Source: Caulochytrium protostelioides
Taxonomy: Eukaryota; Chytridiomycota; Caulochytriomycetes; Caulochytriales; Caulochytriaceae
Assembly: GCA_003615045.1 (NCBI GenBank)
Contig: ML014173.1
Span: forward strand, 32,082-96,081
Reading direction: 5' to 3'
DNA: 64,000 bases
The notes under the pieces were generated by a model. That model was not told the DNA's origin and ran no database searches. It saw only the letters and a list, made by a program, of their open reading frames with translations. Shown here piece after piece: positions 11,735 to 21,388 of the stretch. Position numbers and translations under genes: made by a program. Within the stretch, counting starts at the first letter, position 1. Every line of letters begins with the position of its first letter.

Positions 11735-12026
11735 GATGTTGCTGCTGCTGCTGCTGCATCACTTGATGGTGGTGCGGATGATGCCCGTGGTGCGACGGAC
11801 CCTGTTGTGGCATGCCGCGATCGGCCGGGTGGTGGTGTGGCGAGAGACCCGCGCTGGCGCCGTAGCCTTGCGGCGGCGGCGGTTGCTGCTGGGAGGGCAT
11901 GCCGGGCCCGCCGCGGAGCTGCCCCGGATGCGGAACGACGTGGTGCTGGCCAGGGTGCTGGCTCGGGTGCTGGCCGGGATGCTGGCCATGCACGCCGGGG
12001 TGGCCGTCGCCCGGATGGGAATACAT
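6324..12026 (-). CDS. CYC8: Cyc8/Ssn6 general transcriptional corepressor (TPR protein)
   Basis: Cyc8 (Ssn6) is the TPR partner of Tup1 in a global corepressor recruited by DNA-bound repressors. The protein is about 1900 aa from the first in-frame ATG (12026); the frame beyond it to 12134 begins only at GTG. Residues 1-485 are His/Pro/Gln-rich with pure glutamine runs. Residues about 486-905 hold consecutive TPRs closely resembling fungal Cyc8, for example YLLGRCYMAQEKYNKAYDAY, RDGRNPTFWCSIGVLYYQIN and LNPYISEVWYDLGTLYESCN. An insert of about 55 residues rich in Ser, Ala and Gly separates two repeats. The C-terminal ~1000 residues are Pro/Ala/Ser-rich and end with a basic KKPRADDA. No intron is evident. 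GC-rich codons create many long antisense frames here, all considered spurious. Confidence 0.93.
11698..11757 (+). repeat. CTG/CAG trinucleotide tract coding for polyglutamine in CYC8
   Basis: Two adjacent runs of tgc/ctg units, read as CAG/CAA on the minus strand, encode about 12 and 6 glutamines near the Cyc8 N-terminus, separated by His-Leu. Such a tract may be length-variable between strains. Confidence 0.85.
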
Positions 12027-13788
12027 GGTGGCCCGATCAAGCGGACCACGCGATGAACACGGGCCGGCACGTGGCGACGGCTTGGACGTGAGCGGCGCGC
12101 AACGGCAGCGGCAACGAACGACGGGATGCACCACGTCTCCACGCGTGAGTCAATGGGCCCATGCACGTCGATAGCGAGCAAGGCCAGCGACACAGCCAGT
12201 AACGGAAAAGGACGGTGGCGCGATATCGCAGCGAACGGGGACGCGTCGATAGCGGGAGGACGCGTAGTAGCTGCTACTGAAGCTGAGCGTGCCCGGCGCC
12301 TGGGGTCCCAGCGACCGACATCCAGAACAGGCACAAGGAGGCGTGCGATACCACGATCCAGCGCGCGACCTGGATGTCTGCAATGTCTTGCACACGCGCA
12401 CTGCAACGCGACGCGTCGATGTCGCTGCATGGCACGCGGCCTGGGCGGGTGCGATGCGCCGTCTGGGCCGCGCGGGCCCCGCCTTCGTGCCTCGCGGGCC
12501 AGACGGGGGGCAGCTGGCGCATGGCATGGGGCGGCGCCACGGCCGCCATCCTGCGCCGCGCGCGAGGGCCTTCCGTCTGGATCAGAATCGATACGACGAC
12601 GCGCCGTATGGACGGCGCCGCATGGGCGTCGGCCGCATAGAGGCGGGCGGCCTCTCTGCCGTCCGTGCCGTCCGTGCCGCGACCACCGGCGACCACCGGC
12701 GCCCACCGGCGCCCACCGGCGCCCACCGGCGGCCTGCATGCCATGAGCACTCGCGCGAGCCGAAACATGAACGGCCCGTCGCCAGACGCGTTGCCGGCGA
12801 ATGCCTGCGCCCGAAGCAGCGGCCTTCGCTTCCGCCCCAGGCGGCCGCTGCCGCCGCCGCCATCGCCACGGCGACGCCTCCGTCATTCGTCTTATCTGAG
12901 GGCGGCACGGGGCCCGCGCCGACGGCCGGCGACGCGCCCGACGCGCCCGACGGGATCCCGAACGCGTTGCTCGAACGATCATCCTCCCCAGGAAGCCTGG
13001 CGCCGCCTTGCTCACGGCGCGCTGATATCATCACCCGACGCCGCCGTCCGCCGCGGACGCCGCGGACGCCGCGGACGCCGGTCGACGCCGCGCGCGCGCG
13101 CGCGTTCGATGGGCGGGGCTCCCGTCGGTGGGCGACGGCCAAGCGCCTCGTCCTGCTCCGCCTGGCCGCGCCAGGGGGCCGGCGTTGCCTTCATCGCCAT
13201 GGCTCATGCCGCCGCCGCCGCCGCCGCCTTCGGAGCTGCCGGAGGCGGCCGCCGCCGCAGGAGGCCGCTCGAGGCCGCTCGAGGCCCTGGCAACTCAGCC
13301 GGCCGACGGTTCTTCGGGTGGCGAGGTTGATGGCGGCCGCATGGACCACTCGCGGCTTGATCGAGGGCGTGCGAGGATGGCGTTCGGGCCGGCATCGGGC
13401 GGCGTCGCCCCTTCGCTGGACGCCGCCATCCAGGTGAGGCCCAGTGCTCGAGGCGTCGTCCTCCCGGCGGCCTCGTGCCGGGTCAGGCCGGTGACGCGGC
13501 GCGATGGCGTGCGCGGCAACAGCCGCGCTGGCATGCAGGTCCCGTCGTTCGGATCGCGTCCCTCCGGTACATCGAGCACGAGACCAAAACAACCCCCACA
13601 GCACGCAAGACCCCCTGCGTCCTGCGATGATCGGCTCCATGGACCCTGGCACTGGAGACCGATGCGACTTGCGCCGTCCTTGGAGAAAGATTCACGACGC
13701 GTCTCTTGGCATGTCGATCGAGACAAAAAGAACTACAGAGAGCAGGAACCGGTCCCATCCAGCGGATCCTCCGCCATGGCGGCACGCC
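12027..13788. other. Intergenic region between CYC8 5' end and TSC2 3' end
   Basis: About 1.76 kb, extremely GC-rich. It probably holds the CYC8 promoter and the TSC2 3' UTR. Several long frames occur (for example 12289-13437 +) but translate to Arg/Ala/Pro low complexity with no domain. It contains a 10-base tandem repeat and an alternating CG run at about 13088-13102. Confidence 0.5.
12681..12730 (+). repeat. 10-base minisatellite, five copies
   Basis: The unit gaccaccggc occurs twice, followed by three copies of gcccaccggc, with no spacer. It lies upstream of CYC8 outside any supported gene. Confidence 0.9.
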
Positions 13789-16700
13789 CTAGGTGAAGCG
13801 CGTGAAATCCAGCGTCATGCTCATCACGTCGCGAGGCCGTGGCGGCCCCCCGCTGGTCGGCACGCCGCTGCCGACACTGCCGGCCAGAGGCGTCGGACGG
13901 GAGAGGCCTGAGAGGCCCGAGAGGCCGCCGAGCGCCGGGCTGCCGACCGCCATGCCGCCGCCATGCACCGACCCCCCCAGCGGGACCATGGACGGCGCCG
14001 CCGACGAGCCGACGCCGCCGACGCCGCCGACGCCGCTCAGCAAGCCTAGCGCGCCGCCCGCCGGCGCCGTCGTGCCAAAGACCAGATGGCCGCTCGCGCC
14101 GGCGCCGGCCGCAGCCGCGGGACCGGGCGCCATCCCGATCCCGACCGCCGCGGCGGGCCGTGCGCGCGCGACGCCGGGGCCCAGCAGGTCGGCCGCGGCG
14201 CGCTCGACGGCCGCGGCGCCGGTCAGCGGCGGCGGCGGCGGCCCCGCGGAGGTCGGCGCGCCGCCGCCGCCGCCGCCGGATGCCATGGAGGGCGTGGAGG
14301 CGCCGGCGGTCGGCGGCGTCGAGACCGCCCCCGGCGTGCCCATGACCTTCGCACCCATCCCCGGGTGGCCTGGCGTGCCTGGCGTCGCGGGCCCACTGCC
14401 GCCGCCGCCGCCGCCGCTGCTCGTGGCGTGCGCCATGCCCTGGCGCACGTAGCCTTGGAGAGCGCGGCGGCGGATGGCCTCGATCTGGCGCAGGCGCTCG
14501 CGCGACGACGCGTAGAAGCCGCCGCTCGCGTGCCCGAGGTGGATCGAGAGGAACACCTGGGCGAGCACGTTGGCGTGCATCGCGATGCGCCGGACGTAGC
14601 CGGCAACGTGGAACCCCGAAAGAATGCGCTGCGGCGCCGAGAGGCCCGCGGCCATCTCGGGGAGGTCGGGGCGCGTCTGCACCGTGATGCGGAAGTACCG
14701 CGCGGTGTACAGGTCCGAGTAGCCTTCCATGGCGGTGCGCTGTTGCGGCGGTGGCTTGAACGGCTTGAACGCCGCCACGCTCGCCGGCGGCGGCTGCGGC
14801 GGCGCGCCGTCCGTCGGGTCGCCCGACGACGTGGGCGCATCATGCCCGCTCGCCGCGACGCCGGCAGCGGCGGCGGATATGGAGGTCGTGGTCGCCGTAC
14901 CGGGCGTCGTGATGGCGCCCGGTGTGACGGTCGACGGCGTGCTGCCGTCCACGGCATGAGCCGGCAATCGGTTCTGCGCGACCTCGTCCTTGACGGACGC
15001 CGATCCCGCCGGCGTAATCACGATATTGACGAGATTGAACTGACCCGGGATAGTCTCGAACCGGTATGGCATGCCGCTATCGTTCCAGACAATGAGCACG
15101 TAATCGTTGCCGATGTGCCGCTTTTTGTTAATGAGGGCCGCTTCTTGCGACGGGCTCAAGGGGAACCGCTCGGCCACAGAGTCCACAGGACCGGCGGCGC
15201 CCCCGACGCCACGAGATCGCGGCGACGCCTCGGCCGGGGTTGCCGCCGCCGCCGCCTCGGCCGGAGGTCTGCCCCGTAACGACGACGACGACGATGACAG
15301 CAGTGCTGCGGGCTCTGCCGTCGCCGCAGGTTGCGGCGTGCCCGAGGGCATCAGAGTGGTGCTGTGCAGAATGAGCTGGCTCAGGTCGTCCTGCCAGTAG
15401 ATGGCATACTCGCCGTCGATGTCGTGCTCGATGTCTAAGCCACCGGTGTAGATGTCGTGGTTGCCGCGGAGCTTGGCCATACGGCCCATGGATTGGAGAA
15501 AAAGCGAGTATGCGCGGGAGCCGTGCTCATTCAGCAGGATCTCGCGCTCGTGCGACTGGCCAGTGGCAACGTAGGTGACGCCGATCTTATGCAGGTCCAC
15601 GACGGGCGTGCGGTCAAGGACGCCCAGGGCGCGGCGGACGGCGTCGTCCTCGGGCAGCTGGATCGGCTCAAGCCGCTGCGCGAGCGGATGCGCTTCGGCG
15701 AGGTGCGACGGGTCCGAGGACAGCAGCGACAGCGACGAGATGCCGCTGAACTGGAGGAAGTGGAACGACGGATCGACGCGCGCTGGGCCGGCGGTCTGTG
15801 CCGCGAGCGCCATCGCAATCTGGCCGGGGCCCAGCGCGCCGTCTGCCGACACCGACGACAGCGGGCCGGGAGCCGCGCTCGCGCCCATTTGGCTCAGGTC
15901 GGCCCTGAGCTGCACCGACCGCGCGCGCGACCGCGGCGCCGGCGGGCCCGTGCTCGAGTCCTGCGCTGACGTGCCTGCCGATGCGGACGGCGCCGCGGGC
16001 GGCGGCGGGGATGACGGAGCGGCCGGAGAGCCCCCGCCGTCGACGGTTGCCGCTGGGGTGCTCCCTGTGGACGCCCGGGCGTCCGAGGAGCCTGCGGGCA
16101 CGGCCGCCGCGGGCGCCGTCGCCGACCGCGGATGCCCGCCGGCAACGGGATCGGATTCCTCCAGCAGGGGCTGCAACGTCGAGGCGGCGGCGGGCGCGGC
16201 GGCCGTGCCTGCGGCAACTATGTCCGGAAACAGCCCCGCAGCCGGTGGGTGCTGGCTTTCCTGGCTCGCAGGCGGCCGTGGCGGGCGGCCGTCCAGCACC
16301 GACGCCGGGGACGGCGCGGAGGGCGGCGGCGGCGGGGATCGGAGGTCGCCGAAGGGGGAGGCCGAGGTGGGCGCGGCGGCCGCAGAGGGGAAGGCGGCGT
16401 CGAAGAGGTGCTGGTATGCGAGGATCGGCGGGAGCTCCGGAAACGTGGCCGCCGGCGGCATCCCCAGCCCCGTGGCCGACGACGCGTCGCGGCCACCACC
16501 GCCGCTGCCGCTGTCCGCGGCCATGGCGTGGGCTGTGGTCATGGTGGCGCTGTGGGTGTGCTCCTTGAGGGGGTTGTCGAGGTGGATCGTGAACGACACG
16601 AGCCCTGAGGGCCGGCGGATCCAGATCTCGCACCAGCGGTCGTCGATCATCGTCATGGTCATAATGCAGTTGTTGAAGAGCCATGCCTTGGTCAGGGGCG

Positions 16701-19700
16701 CCGCAGCGCCGCCCAGCGGCATCCCCGGCGTCGCCATCACGCCCGAGCTCGTGGCCGAGTTGGGCAGATTCATACTGCCGCCCCCGCCCAACGTCATACC
16801 GCCCAGGTTGAGGCTGCGGCCCCGCCGTACGTGGCTCGACGCGATCGAGCGCTGCTTGGTGCGCGACCAGCAGTTCGCGAAGGTGCTAGTGATGAGCATG
16901 TCCATGACGAGCTGTGTGTTGGCGCGGTTTTCCTCCTCGGTGACGCTCGTGTCGCGCTGGAGGTAATGGATGATGAAGGGCACGTAGCGACGGCGGTCCA
17001 TCAGTCGAATGCTGGTGAACCACAGCGTGATGACGTAGAAGGCCAACTGCTCGAGGTAGACGAGGCTGGCTTTGGTGGCCGGGGTCGCGTCATGGGGCGG
17101 GCTCACATTGTTGATGTGCTGGAGCCCGATCGCAAGAATCCGGCGGTAGTCCGTTTCGGTCAGGTTACGCGTCAAGGCTGGCAAATCCGCTAGCGCCGCC
17201 AGGAACTCCAGATTGGGAATCCCCATGGAGGTGGCCATGTTTTGGCTAATCTTCATCAGCAGACCCGGGAGGGCTTTGGTCATGAGCGAGGGGAATTCAT
17301 ACAAGCACACCTGCAAGGCGTGGATACAGAGTTTGTTGGCCACGGGCCATTTGCTCAGGCCGGTCTGGAAGACCATGACGAGTTCTTCGTGCTGCTGGCG
17401 GTTGAAGTGCTGGTGGAAGGGCAGCAGGATAAGCAGCACGTAGATGAGCTGGCGGTACACCGTCGTCTTGGCTAGGGCGGGCGGCACGTCGGTGATGTTC
17501 TCGAAAGCCCGCTCCTTCAACACCATACTGCAGAGCACTGAGCGGAGCGTGCGGATCTCCCGGATCGCTTCGTGCCACAGCGGCAGGTTCGCCAGCTGCT
17601 GCGGGAGCTCGTCCAAGAGCTGCTGAAACAGGGGGTATGGGCACGGCTCGCAGAGCAGGGTGATCAGAACCTCCAGGTAGAGATCGACGCGCAGCTGGCC
17701 CAGAGCCACGTGGGCGGAAATGGGCATCTCGGACACCAGCTGGCCTGGGGGGCCTAAGTGGCTCAGTGGCATATGCATAGCTTCGTTCAGCTGATAGATA
17801 TCGGCGGTCGAGGCATAAAGGTGCGTGGCTTGGACGAGGCCGTTGGCCGTCACGTGCAGCGGCGACCAGCGCGACTGTGTGACGGCGTCCAGCAACTCGA
17901 ACCGCGGCAGTTCAAACCGGATATTGTACCCCGTGTCGGAGGTGCGGAAGCTGAGCAAGAACTTGAAAAGCCGCTGGCGCGCGGGGAGCTGCAGAAAAAC
18001 GCAGGTGACGGCCTGCGTCAACAGCAGATACGTGCGCTGGGTATGCTCGTTGTTCGCGAGCACGGCCGCGCTGAGAAACAGCGCCATCAGCGTTTCCACG
18101 GCGGCGGCGGCGCGGATACGCGCCAGCGTGTCCGGGAATCGGGTCGAATCGGGCGCCGCGATGTGCTCAAACGCCGGCGAGATCCGCGCGGACGACGGCG
18201 TCGACGGCGCGTCATGGAACGGGGGCGGCAGATGGCTCCCGCCCGGGTGGCCGCTCGCCGCCGGCCAGAAGCACGCGGCGAGGCGCTGCGCGGGCGTCCG
18301 CGGCCGCGCGAGACAGAGCAGGCACGCGAGCTGGAGGTCACACACGGCGTCGGGATCGGCGCTCGTGGCCACGGCGTCGAGGAGGGCCTGCATGGCCTTT
18401 TGGAGCATGGCGGGGTCCTGCTCGAACGGCAGCGACGCGGCGATGGGGCGCAGCAGATGCGTATACACGTGCTGCGGGTCCTGCGAGATGCGCGCGAAGC
18501 GAATCACGTGGTCCATGATCTCGTGGCGCAGTCGTGGCGGCCGCAGGGCCGGCGCGGGCGCCGGCGCAACTTGAGGCGTGGGCTGCGCCACCAGGAACTG
18601 GTTCACCAGAAACGCGAGCTCCATCGTGCCGTCCGCGACTTGCATATACCACGTTAGCTCCTCGCAGTGCTGGACAATGCGCGACACGAGGGTGTCGCCG
18701 AGCTGGTGGCCGAAGGCGGTGGCCGAGCGCAGAAGGGCGAGCACGGCGCTCGGGTCCGCAGGCGACGGGTGGATGAGGCACAGCACAATGATGTTGTAGA
18801 CGCCGAAGAGCTGGTGGATCAAGGGCGCCGTGGGCGCAATCTCACCGGTCGCGATGGCACCTGGCGCTTGGTCAGCGAGGAGGGGAGGCGGCGGGTCGTC
18901 GCCCAGCTTGTACGGCAGCGCATCAATGACGGCGGGCGTCCAGTAGTGGTTGAGCTGCAGCAGCAGCTGCACGACGAGCTGGATCTCGATCATGAGGATA
19001 TGATGGGTCTTGAGAAAGTTGCGTAGCTGCTTGAGCACGACGAGGTCGACGGCGAGGTCCTGCAGATCCAGCGGGATGCGGATCAGCCGCAGGATGAGCA
19101 TCGTCGACAAGACGTCCGGCGCGTTCAGATGCAGCCAGAGCAGTAAGCCGATAGTGCCGCAGATCTGCCGGCGACTCATCTCCTGCAGCGGCCGCCGCAA
19201 CGACGGCAAGGCGGTGGCGGTGGCGCCGGCGGTCGTCACGCCCGCTGGCGCCGCTGTCGTGCCGGCATGGGCCATGCCGCCGAGGCGCATCATGCTTTCG
19301 CTCGCGTCCATCATACTGACACCGCTCACGGTGTGTGTATACTCGGCGACAATGTCCTGCAGCACGGAGCGCATGCTGAGGACCACGGCGGAGGTCCGTC
19401 GCTGTTCCTTGCAGATGACGGTCATGATGAGCAGCACCGCCGATCGAACCGGCGTCTCGGAGGCCGGGCCGTCGGGATGGTACGCGGCGGCACAGACGCG
19501 CATGGCCATAGCGAGCGTCTCGGCGGGCATAAGGTCAGTCTCGAGTAACCGATGCAGGATCTGGAGCGAGCGCTCCAGGTGCGGCAGGAAGGGGGGCGTC
19601 AGCGCCAGCTGGGCGACGTGGCGCCCGATCTGCTCGAGCAGGGCGGGGGCGATCAAGTTCTCCTTGGCGTGCAGGAGCCGCAGGAGCAGCTGCAGCACGG

Positions 19701-20523
19701 GACCCGCGTCCGACAAGGCGTGAAACGCTTGCTGCTCCTGCTGCGTGGTGGGCATACTTGGTGAGCCAGGCGTCGCACCCGCCGCTTTCGCCACGGGCGA
19801 CAGCACCCTCTCGGCGCTGTCGCCCGACGCGGGCGCCTCTGTGGTATTCAGGTGCACCCACTGGGCTCGCAGCCAGCGCTCGCAGAGCTCGACGACGTGG
19901 TGGTGGGCCGGGATCGCATGCGGCGCGGACGCGACCTGGAGCAGCTCGAGCACGACCAGCCGATGGCAGATCTCATCGTCGGCCCACCGCGACTCGTCCA
20001 GCACAAACTCCGTCATGGTCGAGAGAAGCGTCGCGTCCAGGGGCATCCGCGACCCGACGCAGGATTTGATAAACGCGATCACGGCGGCGCGACAGAACTT
20101 GGGCAGCGCGCGGTCGCCGAGCTGCGCCACCAGCGTCCACAGGTCAGGGAGCTCATCCGGAACATAGACAGCGTCCAGCAGGTAGGTCAGCGCGAGACAG
20201 GCGTCGGCGCGTTCGGCCAGCGGCACGCTCGGCTGCAGCTGGTCGATGAGATCGCGCAGCCGTTCGAGATTGTTGGGTTTCGTCGCGCCCCCGGCCGGCG
20301 GCGCGGGCGGCGCCGACGGCGGCGGCACGGACCGGCTGGTGGAATCGCTCGCTAGCGGCGCAGGCGCTGCCGCGGCTGTAGAGGTGCTGTTACTGGCGAG
20401 CGCAGCGGGCGCGCGGCGGGTACTCGACGGGCTGGTGGGGTTGCTGCCGCCGGGATCAGAGGTCTGGAGGCCGCGCAAGCGGTTCTTGAGCCGTTCGATC
20501 GTGTTGGCGACAGTGGCCGCCAT
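13789..20523 (-). CDS. TSC2: Tuberin (TSC2), Rheb GTPase-activating protein
   Basis: Tuberin, with hamartin, switches off Rheb and so restrains TORC1. The frame is a single 2244-codon ORF starting at an ATG (MAATVANTIERLKNRLRGL). The N-terminal half is helical-repeat-like, as in the tuberin domains. A RapGAP domain begins at about residue 1630: VVDLHKIGVTYVATGQS, then EILLNEHGSRAYSLFL, IYTGGLDIEHDIDGEYAIYW and KKRHIGNDYVLIVWNDSG. The catalytic Asn thumb is N1806 and the following NDSG is at 1814. GQFNLVNIVITP and RIAMHANVLAQV complete the match to human TSC2. Two low-complexity inserts of roughly 75-80 residues interrupt the RapGAP domain. The C-terminal ~250 residues are Gly/Pro/Ala-rich, ending LDFTRFT. 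It is divergent from TMEM115. TSC1 is not in the window. Confidence 0.95.
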   Translation of the reverse strand: MAATVANTIERLKNRLRGLQTSDPGGSNPTSPSSTRRAPAALASNSTSTAAAAPAPLASDSTSRSVPPPSAPPAPPAGGATKPNNLERLRDLIDQLQPSVPLAERADACLALTYLLDAVYVPDELPDLWTLVAQLGDRALPKFCRAAVIAFIKSCVGSRMPLDATLLSTMTEFVLDESRWADDEICHRLVVLELLQVASAPHAIPAHHHVVELCERWLRAQWVHLNTTEAPASGDSAERVLSPVAKAAGATPGSPSMPTTQQEQQAFHALSDAGPVLQLLLRLLHAKENLIAPALLEQIGRHVAQLALTPPFLPHLERSLQILHRLLETDLMPAETLAMAMRVCAAAYHPDGPASETPVRSAVLLIMTVICKEQRRTSAVVLSMRSVLQDIVAEYTHTVSGVSMMDASESMMRLGGMAHAGTTAAPAGVTTAGATATALPSLRRPLQEMSRRQICGTIGLLLWLHLNAPDVLSTMLILRLIRIPLDLQDLAVDLVVLKQLRNFLKTHHILMIEIQLVVQLLLQLNHYWTPAVIDALPYKLGDDPPPPLLADQAPGAIATGEIAPTAPLIHQLFGVYNIIVLCLIHPSPADPSAVLALLRSATAFGHQLGDTLVSRIVQHCEELTWYMQVADGTMELAFLVNQFLVAQPTPQVAPAPAPALRPPRLRHEIMDHVIRFARISQDPQHVYTHLLRPIAASLPFEQDPAMLQKAMQALLDAVATSADPDAVCDLQLACLLCLARPRTPAQRLAACFWPAASGHPGGSHLPPPFHDAPSTPSSARISPAFEHIAAPDSTRFPDTLARIRAAAAVETLMALFLSAAVLANNEHTQRTYLLLTQAVTCVFLQLPARQRLFKFLLSFRTSDTGYNIRFELPRFELLDAVTQSRWSPLHVTANGLVQATHLYASTADIYQLNEAMHMPLSHLGPPGQLVSEMPISAHVALGQLRVDLYLEVLITLLCEPCPYPLFQQLLDELPQQLANLPLWHEAIREIRTLRSVLCSMVLKERAFENITDVPPALAKTTVYRQLIYVLLILLPFHQHFNRQQHEELVMVFQTGLSKWPVANKLCIHALQVCLYEFPSLMTKALPGLLMKISQNMATSMGIPNLEFLAALADLPALTRNLTETDYRRILAIGLQHINNVSPPHDATPATKASLVYLEQLAFYVITLWFTSIRLMDRRRYVPFIIHYLQRDTSVTEEENRANTQLVMDMLITSTFANCWSRTKQRSIASSHVRRGRSLNLGGMTLGGGGSMNLPNSATSSGVMATPGMPLGGAAAPLTKAWLFNNCIMTMTMIDDRWCEIWIRRPSGLVSFTIHLDNPLKEHTHSATMTTAHAMAADSGSGGGGRDASSATGLGMPPAATFPELPPILAYQHLFDAAFPSAAAAPTSASPFGDLRSPPPPPSAPSPASVLDGRPPRPPASQESQHPPAAGLFPDIVAAGTAAAPAAASTLQPLLEESDPVAGGHPRSATAPAAAVPAGSSDARASTGSTPAATVDGGGSPAAPSSPPPPAAPSASAGTSAQDSSTGPPAPRSRARSVQLRADLSQMGASAAPGPLSSVSADGALGPGQIAMALAAQTAGPARVDPSFHFLQFSGISSLSLLSSDPSHLAEAHPLAQRLEPIQLPEDDAVRRALGVLDRTPVVDLHKIGVTYVATGQSHEREILLNEHGSRAYSLFLQSMGRMAKLRGNHDIYTGGLDIEHDIDGEYAIYWQDDLSQLILHSTTLMPSGTPQPAATAEPAALLSSSSSSLRGRPPAEAAAAATPAEASPRSRGVGGAAGPVDSVAERFPLSPSQEAALINKKRHIGNDYVLIVWNDSGMPYRFETIPGQFNLVNIVITPAGSASVKDEVAQNRLPAHAVDGSTPSTVTPGAITTPGTATTTSISAAAAGVAASGHDAPTSSGDPTDGAPPQPPPASVAAFKPFKPPPQQRTAMEGYSDLYTARYFRITVQTRPDLPEMAAGLSAPQRILSGFHVAGYVRRIAMHANVLAQVFLSIHLGHASGGFYASSRERLRQIEAIRRRALQGYVRQGMAHATSSGGGGGGSGPATPGTPGHPGMGAKVMGTPGAVSTPPTAGASTPSMASGGGGGGAPTSAGPPPPPLTGAAAVERAAADLLGPGVARARPAAAVGIGMAPGPAAAAGAGASGHLVFGTTAPAGGALGLLSGVGGVGGVGSSAAPSMVPLGGSVHGGGMAVGSPALGGLSGLSGLSRPTPLAGSVGSGVPTSGGPPRPRDVMSMTLDFTRFT

Positions 20524-21388
20524 GGCGCCGGCGTCGACAGGAGCAGAGGGCGGCGGCAGCGGCGGCGGCGACGGCGAGATGGGCGCTCGTCAGGCCCGAT
20601 ACCGGAGACGACGCGGACGAGAACGCGATGCTTGCCGGTCGATAGGCACGGTGAGCGGCGCCGCATGGGTCGCTACGGCAGCATCGAGCAGCAGTCGTCG
20701 GCAACGTCGTGGACCGCCGTCGCGCAGCGTAGGAGCTTCCGCGGCGCTGTCGCGGAATCGAGGCGGCGCGCAGGAAGGTCGGCACGGCGCAGCATGGGAT
20801 CGGGAAGCTTATCCGAAAGCTTATCCGAACGCTTATCGCGGCACTGCACCAGTGGCAGGTGCCACGACTCGGCGGCGGCCGACTCAGAGGCGGCAACGCG
20901 ATCCCGATGGGACTTAAGGATCCTCAGCAGAAACGCGTTGCGGCCACGAAGCCGGGCCGGAAGTGTGAAATCGCTGCGCAGACCGCGACCCCCAACGTCG
21001 CCCATCGCTGCGGAGTCTAGCTGGCTTTTCCGAAATGGGGCGCCGGCCTCGAGCTGGGCCCGTGGCTGCGCCTCGCTGTGGCGAGATGGGCGTGACGACG
21101 TTGCGACAACCCAGTTGCGTTGATGCATGCTTATCCTTCATCAAGGGTTCGCGCGTGCCGCGACTCACGGACGCCGTCTGGCCTCCGTCATAGGTATCCT
21201 TCAGAGGCTCGACACGTCGCGTGGTCATTGATCGGCTGTCTCCCTGTGCCACGACGCCGATCGTTGCGGCTCTGCCGGCGTGCTCCTTCCCACGATTCCT
21301 GCTGCTCTACTGGCCTGCTCCTTGTCCCTATTCCATGCCGATCTCCGCATAACGGTTGATCCTGATCAGAGAGTACACCCATCGGGCC
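20524..21388. other. Shared upstream region of TSC2 and TMEM115
   Basis: 865 bases between divergent ATG codons with no credible coding frame. The notable element is a 12-base-periodic set of three CTTATC hexamers (see the regulatory entry), with another at about 21129. Confidence 0.55.
20806..20837 (-). promoter_or_regulatory. Three phased GATAAG motifs in a short tandem repeat
   Basis: CTTATC occurs at 20808, 20820 and 20832, exactly 12 bases apart, giving GATAAG on the minus strand, the strand of TSC2. The repeat unit is agcttatccga plus one base. Only one copy has the non-G base before GATA preferred by fungal GATA factors (CGATAAG). The sites are about 285-315 bases upstream of the TSC2 ATG. 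Binding is an inference. Confidence 0.3.

Noticed and set aside
13040-13110. Alternating CG run as a Z-DNA or recombination element
   Set aside because: Only about 15 bases of alternation in very GC-rich DNA; not distinguishable from background.
12289-13437. 382-codon plus frame between CYC8 and TSC2
   Set aside because: Arg/Ala/Pro low complexity crossing a minisatellite, with no domain. Frames this long arise by chance at this GC content.
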